Source: Arthrobacter sp. Leaf234 (lineage in GTDB: Bacteria; Actinomycetota; Actinomycetes; Actinomycetales; Micrococcaceae). Taken from it: a DNA stretch of 64,000 nucleotides. Below are positions 19,301 to 27,128 of the stretch, in pieces. Position numbers and translations under genes: made by a program. The stretch lies in contig NZ_LMLU01000005.1 in NCBI RefSeq assembly GCF_001422665.1, positions 517,307 through 581,306 of the forward strand. Reading direction: 5' to 3'. The notes under the pieces were generated by a model that was not told where the DNA came from, ran no database searches, and saw only the letters and a list, made by a program, of their open reading frames with translations. Position 1 is the stretch's first letter, and each line of letters begins with the position of its first letter.

Positions 19301-19942
19301 GTGGCGTCCCACAACGAACTCGGTGCCGGCATGCAGCTGGCCATGAAGGACCTCGAGATCCGCGGCGCCGGGAACCTGCTCGGTGGTGAGCAGTCGGGCC
19401 ACATCCAGGGGGTTGGATTCGATCTGTACATCCGCCTGGTCGGCGAGGCGGTGGCGTCCTTCCGCGGCGAGGCCGAGGAGAAGGCAGCGGAGATGAAGAT
19501 CGAGCTGCCCGTCAACGCCCACCTACCGCACGAATACGTCCCGGGGGAGAGGCTCCGCCTGGAGGCCTACCGGAAGCTGGCCGCCGCCGTCACCGAGGAG
19601 GCGATCGACGCGGTGGTCGCCGAACTCGAGGACCGCTACGGGGAGCCGCCCGCTGCGGTCGTGAACCTGATCTCGGTGGCCCGCTTCCGGGTCGCGGCAC
19701 GGGCCCTCGGGCTCACCGACGTGGCGCTGCAGGGCAATTTCATCAAGTTCGCCCCGGCCGAGCTGCCGGAGTCCAAGCAGATGCGGCTCACCCGCATATA
19801 TCCGGGCGCCACGGTGAAGCCCGCCATGAACGCGGTGCTGGTACCCAAGCCGAAGACGGCGCGGATCGGCGGTCGGGACCTCGTGGATGCCGAGATTCTC
19901 GACTGGGCGAAGAACGTGCTGGAAGCGGTCTTCACCCCCTAG
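16322..19942 (+). CDS. mfd: Transcription-repair coupling factor Mfd
   Basis: At 1206 residues this matches the usual Mfd length. Mfd pushes stalled RNA polymerase off DNA lesions and recruits UvrA. The N-terminal part is the UvrB-like module. The RNA-polymerase-interaction domain begins near LKEGDFVVHEQHGVARFVEL. The RecG-like motor has Walker A GDVGYGKTEIAVRAAFK, the DEEQ box in VIVDEEQRFGVEHKE, SATPIPRTLEMSL, and LHQLRGRVGRGRERAYA. The C-terminal TRCF domain follows. ATG 16322 is chosen because family homology starts at MSLNGLRAAL; the frame is open further upstream. A strong terminator lies 17 bases after the stop. Confidence 0.96.
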   Translation: MSLNGLRAALAEDASYARVRTNASRPVDQRSADLQIGAPAGLRAPLIAEMVDGLAGLSAPDVGAATTPDAGAAVPVVLAITATGREAEDLAQALRSYLPESAIEEFPSWETLPHERLSPRSDTVGRRLSVLRRLAHPGGSPIRVITAPIRAVVQPLVAGLGDLEPVALKVGDEIAFSEVVTALADAAYARVDMVTHRGEFAVRGGIIDVFPPTEDHPVRVDFFGDEVDQMRWFAVADQRSLTTGEPPVALYAPPCREILITPSVMSRAAKLQSELPAAAAMLEKIAGGIAVEGMESLAPVLVDAMVPFAGELPAGSIAVVIEPEKVRARAHDLAATNEEFLAAAWSTASDGGAAPLDLGGGLGTDLQEASFRSLTETRSTALAHEVAWWGITSFGADEELADVDSFTLHAREPRGYQGDVAEMMDFIGGRVRDQWRVVVATEGPGPAQRLAELFHDNDIPTSRVDSLDAPPQPGIIEITTACAGRGFVVDGLKIGLLTEADLLGRTSASGTRDMRKMPSRRRNAVDPLQLKEGDFVVHEQHGVARFVELMQRSTGAGPTRTTREYLVLEYAPSKRGAPGDRLFVPTDQLDQVTRYVGGDAPALSKMGGSDWSKTKNQARKAVKEIAGELIRLYSARMASRGHAFGADTPWQRELEEAFPYVETPDQLTTINEVKADMEREVPMDRLVSGDVGYGKTEIAVRAAFKAVQDGKQVAVLVPTTLLVQQHFETFSERFSGFPVRVRALSRFQTAKESRETAEGLTSGAVDVVIGTHRLLSKEITFKDLGLVIVDEEQRFGVEHKEALKKMRTNVDVLAMSATPIPRTLEMSLTGIRETSTLATPPEERHPVLTYVGPYTDKQASAAIRRELMREGQVFFVHNRVSSIDRTAAHLKELVPEARVAVAHGQMTESRLEQIIVDFWEKRFDVLVCTTIIETGLDISNANTLIVDRADSYGLSQLHQLRGRVGRGRERAYAYFLYPSEKPLGEVALERLKAVASHNELGAGMQLAMKDLEIRGAGNLLGGEQSGHIQGVGFDLYIRLVGEAVASFRGEAEEKAAEMKIELPVNAHLPHEYVPGERLRLEAYRKLAAAVTEEAIDAVVAELEDRYGEPPAAVVNLISVARFRVAARALGLTDVALQGNFIKFAPAELPESKQMRLTRIYPGATVKPAMNAVLVPKPKTARIGGRDLVDAEILDWAKNVLEAVFTP

Positions 19943-19958
19943 GTCCCCGGACCGACGC

Positions 19959-19992
19959 GAAGAGGCCGTCCCCCTCGGGGGACGGCCTCTTC
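19959..19992 (+). terminator. Terminator between mfd and the convergent small membrane protein gene
   Basis: Nearly perfect palindrome: GAAGAGGCCGTCCCC (19959-19973) pairs with GGGGACGGCCTCTTC (19978-19992) around a 4-base loop. It works on both strands, which fits its place between convergent genes. Confidence 0.85.
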
Positions 19993-20040
19993 GCATCGTT
20001 CAGGTCGTTCAGGCCGGTGTCGGCGCGGTGTGCCCGGAGC

Positions 20041-20328
20041 TCAGGAGCCGACGCCCGCCGATGTCTCCTTCTCGTCGGTCCGGTTGCCCTCGGCGAGGTT
20101 GTAGCCGGTGTCCGCGCGGCCGAGGATGCCCTGCGGGATGAAGAAGACGAGGAACGCGACGACGACGATCACGGCCATGGGCCAGATGTCCTGCGGCGTG
20201 AACCAGGTCAGCAGGTAGATGCTCAGCAGGAATGCACCGAAGATGACCACGAACCATACGATGTTGCTGACGAGGTGACCCTTGCCGGCGTGGGCGGGCT
20301 GGCTCTCGGCGTTGACCTGGTGTGACAT
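20041..20328 (-). CDS. Small two-pass membrane protein, unknown function
   Basis: This 95-residue protein has two hydrophobic segments (about 22-42 and 49-66) and polar ends. AGGAG lies about six bases before the ATG, supporting translation. No family is recognised. It lies 56 bases downstream of deoC on the same strand and could be the last gene of that run. Confidence 0.7.
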   Translation of the reverse strand: MSHQVNAESQPAHAGKGHLVSNIVWFVVIFGAFLLSIYLLTWFTPQDIWPMAVIVVVAFLVFFIPQGILGRADTGYNLAEGNRTDEKETSAGVGS

Positions 20329-20384
20329 GTGTTCTCCTAGCGTGCTGTGACGGCCGGTTCCGCGCTGTCCTGGCTGGTTCGCCG

Positions 20385-21065
20385 TCAGTAGCCTGCGGCG
20401 CCCTGTTCTCCCTTAACGATAGCGACTCCCGAGCTCGCTCCGATACGGGTTGCGCCGGCGCCGATCATCGCGCGGGCGTCCTCGAGCGAGCGGACCCCGC
20501 CCGAGGCCTTGACGCCGAGGTCCGGGCCGACCGTCCTCCGCATGAGGGCGATGTCCTCGACGGTCGCCCCGCCGCCGTTGAACCCGGTGGAGGTCTTCAC
20601 GAAATCCGCTCCTGCCTCGACGGCCGCTTCGCAGGCCAGCACCTTCTGCTCGTCCGACAGCAGGGCGGTCTCGATGATGACCTTGAGGATGGCACCGTTC
20701 TCGTGCACGGCGTCCGCGACGGCCCGGATGTCCTGGACCAGGACGTCGCGTTCACCGGCCCGTGCAGCGGCAATGTCGATGACCATGTCGATCTCGTCGG
20801 CGCCGTCGGCCACGGCGCCGCGCGCCTCGACGACCTTGACCTCGGTGGTGCTGGCCCCGAGGGGGAACCCGATGACCGAACAGGTGAGGACGCCGGTGTC
20901 CTTCACCGCGGTGCGGACGGTACTGACCCAGAGCGGATTGACGCAGACGGACTTGAAGGAGTACTCGACCGCTTCCCGGCAGACGGTGAGGATCTGCTCA
21001 CGGCTGGCTTCGGGCTTGAGCAGGGTGTGGTCGATGAAGGACGCGAGGGAGGCATCGGTAGACAT
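20385..21065 (-). CDS. deoC: Deoxyribose-phosphate aldolase DeoC
   Basis: This 226-residue TIM-barrel class I aldolase splits 2-deoxyribose-5-phosphate into glyceraldehyde-3-phosphate and acetaldehyde. It starts [16 protein letters not shown] and contains [25 protein letters not shown] and [11 protein letters not shown]. The Schiff-base lysine is in DFVKTSTGF and the second lysine in VKASGGVR. The ATG at 21065 has GGAAGG nine bases upstream. It lies 65 bases after the phospho-sugar mutase gene and shares its strand with the purine nucleoside phosphorylase, a nucleoside-salvage grouping. Confidence 0.95.
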   Translation of the reverse strand: MSTDASLASFIDHTLLKPEASREQILTVCREAVEYSFKSVCVNPLWVSTVRTAVKDTGVLTCSVIGFPLGASTTEVKVVEARGAVADGADEIDMVIDIAAARAGERDVLVQDIRAVADAVHENGAILKVIIETALLSDEQKVLACEAAVEAGADFVKTSTGFNGGGATVEDIALMRRTVGPDLGVKASGGVRSLEDARAMIGAGATRIGASSGVAIVKGEQGAAGY

Positions 21066-21130
21066 GGCGTCCATCCTTCCATGCCGCCGCCCGTACCGCG
21101 GACGGCTGCCGCCCCCGCGGCAGGAGGGGT

Positions 21131-22882
21131 TCAGAGCCCGAGCGCCTCGCCGACGTCCCGGCGTACGGCCTGCAGCCGGAGGCGGGCCGCCTCCTTGGCG
21201 GCGGAGAGCTCGGCCGCAGAGCCGACCGGCTCGACGACCTCGAGGTAGCACTTGAGTTTCGGTTCGGTGCCGCTCGGCCGGATGATCACGCGCGTCTCGT
21301 CCTGCGTGACGTAGAGCAGCCCGTCGGTGGGAGGCAGGTGGGCCGAGCCCTGCGCGAGATCCTCGGCCGTGGTCACCGGCGAGTCGGCGAAGGACGACGG
21401 CGGGTTCTCGCGCAGCCGGTTCATCATGGCCCCCAGCAGTCCGAGGCTGCCGACGCGGACGGACAGCTGGTCCGAGGCATGCAGGCCGTGCACCAGGAAG
21501 GCGTCGTCGAGCAGGTCGAAGAGCGTGCGGCCGTCGGCCTTGGTGGCCGCGGCGAGTTCGGCGAGGAGGAGGCCGGCGGAGATGCCGTCCTTGTCCCGGA
21601 CGAGCTCGGGAGCCACGCAGTAGCCCAGCGCTTCCTCGTAGCCGAAGGAGAGCCCGTGCACGCGCGCGATCCACTTGAAGCCGGTCAGCGTCTGGACATG
21701 ATCGATCCCCGAGACGGCGGCGATCCGCCCGAGCAGGCGGGAGGACACGATCGAGTTCGCGAAGACCCCGCGTGCGCTGGCTCCTGCCGACGGGGTGTCC
21801 CGTCCACCCGAGCCGAGGCGGGCGGCGAGATGCAGGCCGAGCAGGGAGCCCACCTCGTCACCGCGGAGCATGCGCCAGACACCGGTGGACGGTTCCCGGG
21901 CGGCGAGGGCCACGCGGTCGGCATCGGGGTCGTTGGCGATCACGAGGTCCGCTCCGGTCTCCTGGGCCAAGGCGAGGGCGAGATCAAGTGCGCCCGGCTC
22001 CTCGGGGTTCGGAAAGGCGACGGTGGGGAAGTCCGGGTCCGGCTCGGCCTGGCGCCGGACGACGGTGACGTCGTCGAAGCCGGCTTCCGACAGGACGGCC
22101 TGCGCCGTGCGTCCACCCACGCCGTGCAGCGGCGTGAGGACGATCCTGAGCCCGCGCGCCGTCGACGCCGGATCGGCGAGGGCCGCGACGGCGGAGACGT
22201 AGTCGGCCTCGATGCTTCCGGGCAGGACGGTCCAGCCCTCCGGGGCCAGGACGATGTCCGAGAGCGCGCCGGCGGCGTCGATGTGCGCGGCGATACCCGA
22301 GTCGTGCGGTGCCACGATCTGGACGCCCCGGGCGTCCTCCTCCACGGCGCGTCCGCCGAGGTACACCTTGTAGCCGTTGTCCTGCGGCGGGTTGTGGCTC
22401 GCTGTGACCATGATGCCGACCTCGCAGGCCAGCGTGCGGATCGCGTACGCGAGCACCGGTGTCGGCAGCTCGGTCGGCATGAGGAAGGTCTCGATCCCGG
22501 CGGCTGTGAGGATCGCCGCCGATTCCTCGGCGAACACCCTGGAGTTGTGCCGGGCGTCGAAGCCGACGACGGCGCGCGGGACGTAGGCGCCGGCCGCGAG
22601 GTCGAGGACGTGGGCGGCGACACCCGCGGCTGCACGGCGCACCACGACCCGGTTCATCCGGTTCGGACCCGCGCCGAGTGCTGCGCGCAGTCCGGCCGTG
22701 CCGAAGGCGAGCGGACCGGAGAAGCGGTCACGCAGATCCTGTTCCGCGGCTGCCGCCGGCGCTCCGCCGTCCCGAACCCGCCCCACGAGGGTCCGAAGTT
22801 CGTCAGCCGTCCTCGGATCGGGGTCGGCGGCGGCCCAGTCGTCGGCCGTGCTGAGGAGGGTGTCCAGTTCCGGGGTGGTCAT
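21131..22882 (-). CDS. Phospho-sugar mutase (alpha-D-phosphohexomutase family)
   Basis: This 583-residue enzyme has all four family signatures: the phosphoserine loop [15 protein letters not shown], the metal site NDPDADR, the sugar-binding region near the middle, and the phosphate-binding [11 protein letters not shown] close to the end. The length fits the PGM2/phosphopentomutase-like branch rather than short GlmM enzymes. With purine nucleoside phosphorylase upstream and deoC downstream, a phosphopentomutase role (ribose- or deoxyribose-1-phosphate to 5-phosphate) is likely. Phosphoglucomutase activity cannot be excluded. Confidence 0.88.
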   Translation of the reverse strand: MTTPELDTLLSTADDWAAADPDPRTADELRTLVGRVRDGGAPAAAAEQDLRDRFSGPLAFGTAGLRAALGAGPNRMNRVVVRRAAAGVAAHVLDLAAGAYVPRAVVGFDARHNSRVFAEESAAILTAAGIETFLMPTELPTPVLAYAIRTLACEVGIMVTASHNPPQDNGYKVYLGGRAVEEDARGVQIVAPHDSGIAAHIDAAGALSDIVLAPEGWTVLPGSIEADYVSAVAALADPASTARGLRIVLTPLHGVGGRTAQAVLSEAGFDDVTVVRRQAEPDPDFPTVAFPNPEEPGALDLALALAQETGADLVIANDPDADRVALAAREPSTGVWRMLRGDEVGSLLGLHLAARLGSGGRDTPSAGASARGVFANSIVSSRLLGRIAAVSGIDHVQTLTGFKWIARVHGLSFGYEEALGYCVAPELVRDKDGISAGLLLAELAAATKADGRTLFDLLDDAFLVHGLHASDQLSVRVGSLGLLGAMMNRLRENPPSSFADSPVTTAEDLAQGSAHLPPTDGLLYVTQDETRVIIRPSGTEPKLKCYLEVVEPVGSAAELSAAKEAARLRLQAVRRDVGEALGL

Positions 22883-22991
22883 GCGGGTCCCTAACGGTGG
22901 ATCGTCGACGGCGGCCGGACGGGCACCGGTCGTGCTGCGGTGGTCCGGCCGCCGAGCCCTCCAGCGGGGTGGGCGGGCGGACGGAAAGCGG

Positions 22992-23804
22992 TCAGATGGT
23001 CGCGACGATGTCGGCGAGCAGGCGCGAGATCCGCGGGCCGGCCGCCTGGCCCGCTTCGAGGACCTCGGTGTGGCTGAGGGGGACGGGGCTGATGCCGGCG
23101 GCGAGGTTCGTGACCAGCGAGATGCCGAAGACCTCCATGCCGGCATGACGTGCTGCGATGGCCTCGAGGGCCGTGGACATGCCCACGAGATCGGCGCCGA
23201 TGCGCTGGGCGTACTGCACCTCGGCCGGGGTCTCGTAGTGCGGTCCGGTGAACTGTGCGTAGACCCCCTCGTCCAGCGTCGGGTCCACGGTGCGGGCGAG
23301 GGCGCGCAGCCGGGTCGAGTAGAGGTCCGTGAGGTCCACGAAGGTGGCTCCCTCGAGGGGCGACGACGCCGTGAGGTTGATGTGGTCGCTGATCAGGACG
23401 GGGGTGCCGGGCTGCCACTGCTCCTGCAGCCCGCCGCAGCCGTTCGTCAGGATCATCGTCGTCGCACCCGTCGCCGCTGCCGTCCGCACGCCGTGGACGA
23501 CGGCGCGGACGCCCTTGCCCTCGTAGTAGTGGGTGCGCGCGCCCAGGACCAGGGCCCGCTTGCCGTTGGGGGTCAGGATGGAGCGGATGGTGCCGGTGTG
23601 GCCCACCACGGCGGGGGCGGAGAAGCCGGGGATGTCCGCGGCGTCCAGCGTGTGGGTGGTCTCGCCGATGAGCTCGGCCGCCTCGCCCCAGCCGGAGCCG
23701 AGGACGAGGGCCGTGTCATGCCGGTCGATGCCGGTTGCTCGGGCGATGTGGCCGGCAGCGTCGCGGGCCAGGTCGAAAGGGTCGGGGGAGGAGTCGGAAG
23801 TCAC
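22992..23804 (-). CDS. Purine nucleoside phosphorylase
   Basis: This 270-residue enzyme splits purine nucleosides with phosphate to give the base and (deoxy)ribose-1-phosphate. It is the trimeric PNP type: VLGSGWGE near the N-terminus, then the family core VLGARTHYYEGKGV, ILTNGCGGLQ, and FTGPHYETPAEVQ with VGMSTALEAIAARH. It starts with GTG at 23804, six bases after a TAAGTT box and without a Shine-Dalgarno, suggesting a leaderless transcript. Downstream on the same strand are the phospho-sugar mutase and deoC, which process its sugar product. Confidence 0.94.
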   Translation of the reverse strand: MTSDSSPDPFDLARDAAGHIARATGIDRHDTALVLGSGWGEAAELIGETTHTLDAADIPGFSAPAVVGHTGTIRSILTPNGKRALVLGARTHYYEGKGVRAVVHGVRTAAATGATTMILTNGCGGLQEQWQPGTPVLISDHINLTASSPLEGATFVDLTDLYSTRLRALARTVDPTLDEGVYAQFTGPHYETPAEVQYAQRIGADLVGMSTALEAIAARHAGMEVFGISLVTNLAAGISPVPLSHTEVLEAGQAAGPRISRLLADIVATI

Positions 23805-23810
23805 CGCTAC

Positions 23811-23816
23811 AACTTA
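23811..23816 (-). promoter_or_regulatory. -10 box TAAGTT, leaderless start of the PNP gene
   Basis: TAAGTT on the minus strand is followed by six bases and then the GTG start. The AT-rich hexamer is the only one in the divergent gap, and no ribosome binding site is present. Confidence 0.55.
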
Positions 23817-23917
23817 CCCTCTGCCCATCCGCCGCACCCACAGGCACAGGGTGTCGCGGCCGGGTGGCACACGGTTCGCTGTTCCGACGTGTCGGTGGCA
23901 TGCGCGATGATGGACGC

Positions 23918-25318
23918 GTGACCAATCAACTCGATCTCAGCTCACTGCGCCTGGCGATCCTGGGCGGCGGACCCGGCGGTTACGAAGCCGCGATGGTGGC
24001 GTCCTCGCTCGGCGCCCAGGTGACCATCGTCGAGAGCCAGGGACTCGGTGGTTCCGCTGTCCTGACGGACGTGGTCCCGTCGAAGACGCTCATCGCGACG
24101 GCCGACACCATGACGCGTTTCACGGACGCGAGCGGGCTCGGTGTGCGCTTCTCCGCCGACAGCGCGGTCTCGGCGGACCTCGACAAGGTCAACCAGCGCC
24201 TGCTCAAGCTCGCGGTCGAGCAGTCCTCGGACATCCGCGCAACGCTCGAGCGCCTCGGCGTGCGCGTCATCATCGGCACAGGGAAGCTGCTGGACAACCA
24301 CCGCCTCGAGGTGGAGTCGGAGGGAGACACCCTGATCGTCGAGGCCGACGCCGTCCTCCTCGCGGTCGGCGCGACGCCCCGTGAGCTCCCCAGCGCCATG
24401 CCCGACGGCGAGCGCATCTTCAACTGGACCCAGCTCTACAACCTCCGCGAGATCCCCGAGCACCTCATCGTCGTGGGTTCGGGCGTCACCGGGGCCGAGT
24501 TCGCCAGCGCCTACAACGGCCTCGGGTCGAAGGTCACCCTCATCTCGAGCCGAGACCGCGTGCTGCCCGGCGAGGACGCGGACGCCGCGGAGGTCCTCGA
24601 GGGGGTCTTCAAGGACCGCGGCATGACCGTCCTCTCGCAGTCGCGGGCCAACGCCGTCGACAGGACGGAGAACGGCGTGGTGGTCCACCTCGCGGACGGC
24701 CGGACGGTCGAGGGAAGCCACTGCCTCGTGGCGGTCGGGGCCGTGCCGCGGACGGCCGGTATCGGGCTCGACGAGGCGGGTGTGGCCGTCAGCGAGTCCG
24801 GACACATCCAGGTGGACGGCGTCTCTCGCACCACGGCACCCAACGTCTATGCGGCAGGGGACTGCACGGGCGTGTTCGCCCTGGCGTCGGTCGCAGCGAT
24901 GCAGGGCCGGATCGCCATCGCCCACCTCATGGGTGATTCGGTCAGTCCGATCAAGCTGAAGCAGGTCGCATCGAACATCTTCACCTCACCCGAGATCGCC
25001 ACGGTCGGCGTGACGGAGGAGGACATCGCCTCGGGTCGGTACCAGGGTGACGTCGTGAAGCTGTCCCTGCACACCAACGCCCGGGCGAAGATGATGAACG
25101 TCAAGGACGGGTTCGTGAAGGTGATCTCCCGCAAGGGCTCGGGAACGGTGATCGGCGGTGTCGTCGTCGGGCCCCGTGCCTCGGAGCTGATCTTCCCGCT
25201 GGCGCTCGCCGTGACGAAGAAGCTGCATGTGGACGACGTCGCCAATACCTTCACGGTCTACCCGTCGCTCACGGGGTCGATCTCGGAGGCCGCGCGCAGG
25301 CTGCACGTCCGCATCTAG
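23918..25318 (+). CDS. lpdA: NAD(P)H-quinone dehydrogenase, LpdA-type flavoprotein
   Basis: This 466-residue FAD/NAD(P) protein has the disulfide-reductase fold: LAILGGGPGGYEA (FAD), IVVGSGVTGAEFA (NAD), YAAGDCTGVFALA (second FAD site) and a C-terminal dimerisation domain. The two redox cysteines are absent: the usual CxxxxC region reads GGSAVLTDVVPSKT. This matches the mycobacterial Rv3303c (LpdA) group, which reduces quinones and not disulfides. GTG 23918 is chosen because family homology starts there and GATGAT lies six bases before it; ATG 23900 would add six residues. It is divergent from the PNP gene. Confidence 0.88.
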   Translation: MTNQLDLSSLRLAILGGGPGGYEAAMVASSLGAQVTIVESQGLGGSAVLTDVVPSKTLIATADTMTRFTDASGLGVRFSADSAVSADLDKVNQRLLKLAVEQSSDIRATLERLGVRVIIGTGKLLDNHRLEVESEGDTLIVEADAVLLAVGATPRELPSAMPDGERIFNWTQLYNLREIPEHLIVVGSGVTGAEFASAYNGLGSKVTLISSRDRVLPGEDADAAEVLEGVFKDRGMTVLSQSRANAVDRTENGVVVHLADGRTVEGSHCLVAVGAVPRTAGIGLDEAGVAVSESGHIQVDGVSRTTAPNVYAAGDCTGVFALASVAAMQGRIAIAHLMGDSVSPIKLKQVASNIFTSPEIATVGVTEEDIASGRYQGDVVKLSLHTNARAKMMNVKDGFVKVISRKGSGTVIGGVVVGPRASELIFPLALAVTKKLHVDDVANTFTVYPSLTGSISEAARRLHVRI

Positions 25319-25361
25319 GGCGGGCGGCGGCGGGATCGGAGCGCCCGGAAGAGTTCCCATG

Positions 25362-25396
25362 GTCCAGAGTGTGGACACGCTTATCCAGCAGGTGGA
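25362..25396 (+). promoter_or_regulatory. Two phased TCCA-N5-TGGA dyads upstream of the MHS transporter gene
   Basis: The first dyad is GTCCA (25362-25366) with TGGAC (25372-25376). The second is TCCA (25384-25387) with TGGA (25393-25396). Centres are 21 bases apart, two helical turns. They also give a direct repeat of GTGGACAC. They lie about 105-135 bases before the transporter start, which fits a regulator binding as paired dimers. Confidence 0.45.
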
Positions 25397-25499
25397 CACT
25401 GGTGGTCTGATATCCGGGTACTCCTGAAGCACGGGCTCCGGGCTGCGCCGCTCCTCGGGGTGCCTGCGGTCCGGTGTCCAGCCCGAGAAAGCCGACTCC

Positions 25500-26912
25500 A
25501 TGACCTCCTCCACAGCCGCTGACCGAAGCGGAACCACGAAGCCCCTGAACTCCCGGGGGCGGGTGATCTTCGCCAGCCTCATCGGCACCACCATCGAGTT
25601 CTACGACTTCTACATCTATGCGACGGCCGCCGTCCTGGTGTTCCCGGCCCTGTTCTTCCCGAACCAGACGTCGGCGAACCAGCTGCTCAGCTCCTTCGCC
25701 GTCTTCGGCGTCGCGTTCGTCGCCCGGCCCCTCGGCTCCATCCTCTTCGGGCACTTCGGTGACAAGATCGGCAGGAAGGCGACGCTGGTCGCCTCGCTGC
25801 TGACCATGGGCATAGCGACCTTCCTCATCGGTGTGCTGCCGACCGCCGAGGGCGCGGGCTGGATCTTCTGGGCGCCGTTCCTGCTCGTGGTGCTCCGCTT
25901 CCTCCAGGGTCTGGCGCTCGGTGGCGAGTGGAGCGGTGCCGCCCTCCTGGCCACGGAGAACGCACCCGAGGGCAAGCGGGCCATCTTCGGGACCTTCCCG
26001 CAGCTGGGTGCACCGATCGGCTTCATCCTCGCCAACCTGCTGTTCGTGCTGCTGAGCACCACGCTCTCGGCGGAGGACTTCATGGCCTGGGGCTGGCGCG
26101 TGCCGTTCCTGCTGAGTGCTGTCATGGTGATCATCGGCCTGTACGTCCGGTTGAAGCTCATCGAGAGCGCCTCGTTCCAGAAGGTCCAGACCGAGGGCAA
26201 GGTGGTCAAGCTCCCGCTCGGCACCGTGTTCCGCTCCCACTGGCGTCCGCTCCTGCTCGGCACCTTCATCATGTTCGCCACCTACGTGCTCTTCTACTTC
26301 ATGACTGCCTTCACGCTGACCTACGGGACGGCGCCGTCCTCGCTCGAGCAGGCGCAGGCCCGCGCCGAGGCCGCCGGCAAGACACTGACGCAGGCGCAGA
26401 TCGACTCCTTCGTGCCCGGCCTCGGCATGAGCCGGCCGGACTTCCTGTGGATGCTGATCATCGGTGTGGTGTTCTTCGGGATCTTCACCATCATCTCCGG
26501 CCCGCTGGCCGAGCGCTTCGGCCGCCGGAAGATGCTGCTCGCCACCACCGTGGGCATCGGGGTCTTCGGACTGCTCTGGGCGCCGCTGTTCGCCGCGGGC
26601 ACGGCGGGCGCCATGGTGCTGCTGATCGTCGGCTTCACCCTCATGGGCCTCACCTTCGGGCCGATGGCCGCCGTCCTTCCCGAGCTGTTCCCTGCCAACG
26701 TCCGCTACACGGGCTCCGCCGTCGCCTACAACGTCTCGAGCATGATCGGTGCAGCACCCGCCTCGTTCATCGCCGTGGCACTCTGGCAGGCCGCGGGCGG
26801 CAGCACCGTACTCGTCGGCGCCTACCTCAGCGTGGCCGCCGTGGCCACGTTCATCGCCCTCTTCGTCTCCCGCGAGACCCGCGACCACGACTACGAGAAC
26901 AACGTCGCCTAG
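25500..26912 (+). CDS. MFS transporter, metabolite:H+ symporter (MHS) family
   Basis: This 470-residue protein has 12 hydrophobic segments and the MHS signature near the N-terminus: GTTIEFYDFYIYATAAVLVF. The loop 2-3 motif follows as GHFGDKIGRKATL, and the loop 8-9 copy is FGRRKMLL. VLRFLQGLALGGEWSGA is also typical of this group (proline/betaine, shikimate, citrate and alpha-ketoglutarate carriers). The insertion with YGTAPSSLEQAQARAEAAG between segments 7 and 8 is longer than usual. The substrate cannot be told. It stands alone between two intergenic regions, with paired dyads upstream and a strong terminator downstream. Confidence 0.9.
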   Translation: MTSSTAADRSGTTKPLNSRGRVIFASLIGTTIEFYDFYIYATAAVLVFPALFFPNQTSANQLLSSFAVFGVAFVARPLGSILFGHFGDKIGRKATLVASLLTMGIATFLIGVLPTAEGAGWIFWAPFLLVVLRFLQGLALGGEWSGAALLATENAPEGKRAIFGTFPQLGAPIGFILANLLFVLLSTTLSAEDFMAWGWRVPFLLSAVMVIIGLYVRLKLIESASFQKVQTEGKVVKLPLGTVFRSHWRPLLLGTFIMFATYVLFYFMTAFTLTYGTAPSSLEQAQARAEAAGKTLTQAQIDSFVPGLGMSRPDFLWMLIIGVVFFGIFTIISGPLAERFGRRKMLLATTVGIGVFGLLWAPLFAAGTAGAMVLLIVGFTLMGLTFGPMAAVLPELFPANVRYTGSAVAYNVSSMIGAAPASFIAVALWQAAGGSTVLVGAYLSVAAVATFIALFVSRETRDHDYENNVA

Positions 26913-26928
26913 CTCGCACCGCATCACC

Positions 26929-26964
26929 CGACGGCGCCGCACCCACCAGGGTGCGGCGCCGTCG
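26929..26964 (+). terminator. Terminator after the MHS transporter gene
   Basis: Perfect 16-bp arms CGACGGCGCCGCACCC (26929-26944) and GGGTGCGGCGCCGTCG (26949-26964) enclose the loop ACCA, 17 bases after the stop. A TCGTTC tail follows. Confidence 0.85.
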
Positions 26965-27014
26965 TCGTTCCGGGCTCGTGAGCCGACGGGTCGGCTTGCC
27001 CGGGGTGGCTGTGC

Positions 27015-27045
27015 TTGCGCGCCGCCGCCACGGCCCCCCTACACT
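27015..27045 (+). promoter_or_regulatory. Promoter of the Ser/Thr kinase-lipoprotein operon
   Basis: TTGCGC (27015-27020) and TACACT (27040-27045) are separated by 19 bases. TACACT is a good -10 for this phylum. The predicted start near 27052 gives a leader of about 77 bases before the ATG. Confidence 0.5.
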
Positions 27046-27128
27046 GGAAGCACAGCAGGCTTAGCACCTGCCCGGACGCAGCCGCTGCTCGCCCGGAGGC
27101 GGAAGACGGGGTAGTAGGAACGGGCGAC

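Noticed and set aside
16067-19522. A 1151-codon open frame on the minus strand opposite mfd.
   Set aside because: mfd on the other strand has complete motifs and normal length; the antisense frame is a codon-bias artefact.
27052-27128. The kinase gene leader considered as a riboswitch.
   Set aside because: It is only about 77 bases with one small stem (GCAGG/CCTGC) and no known riboswitch core.
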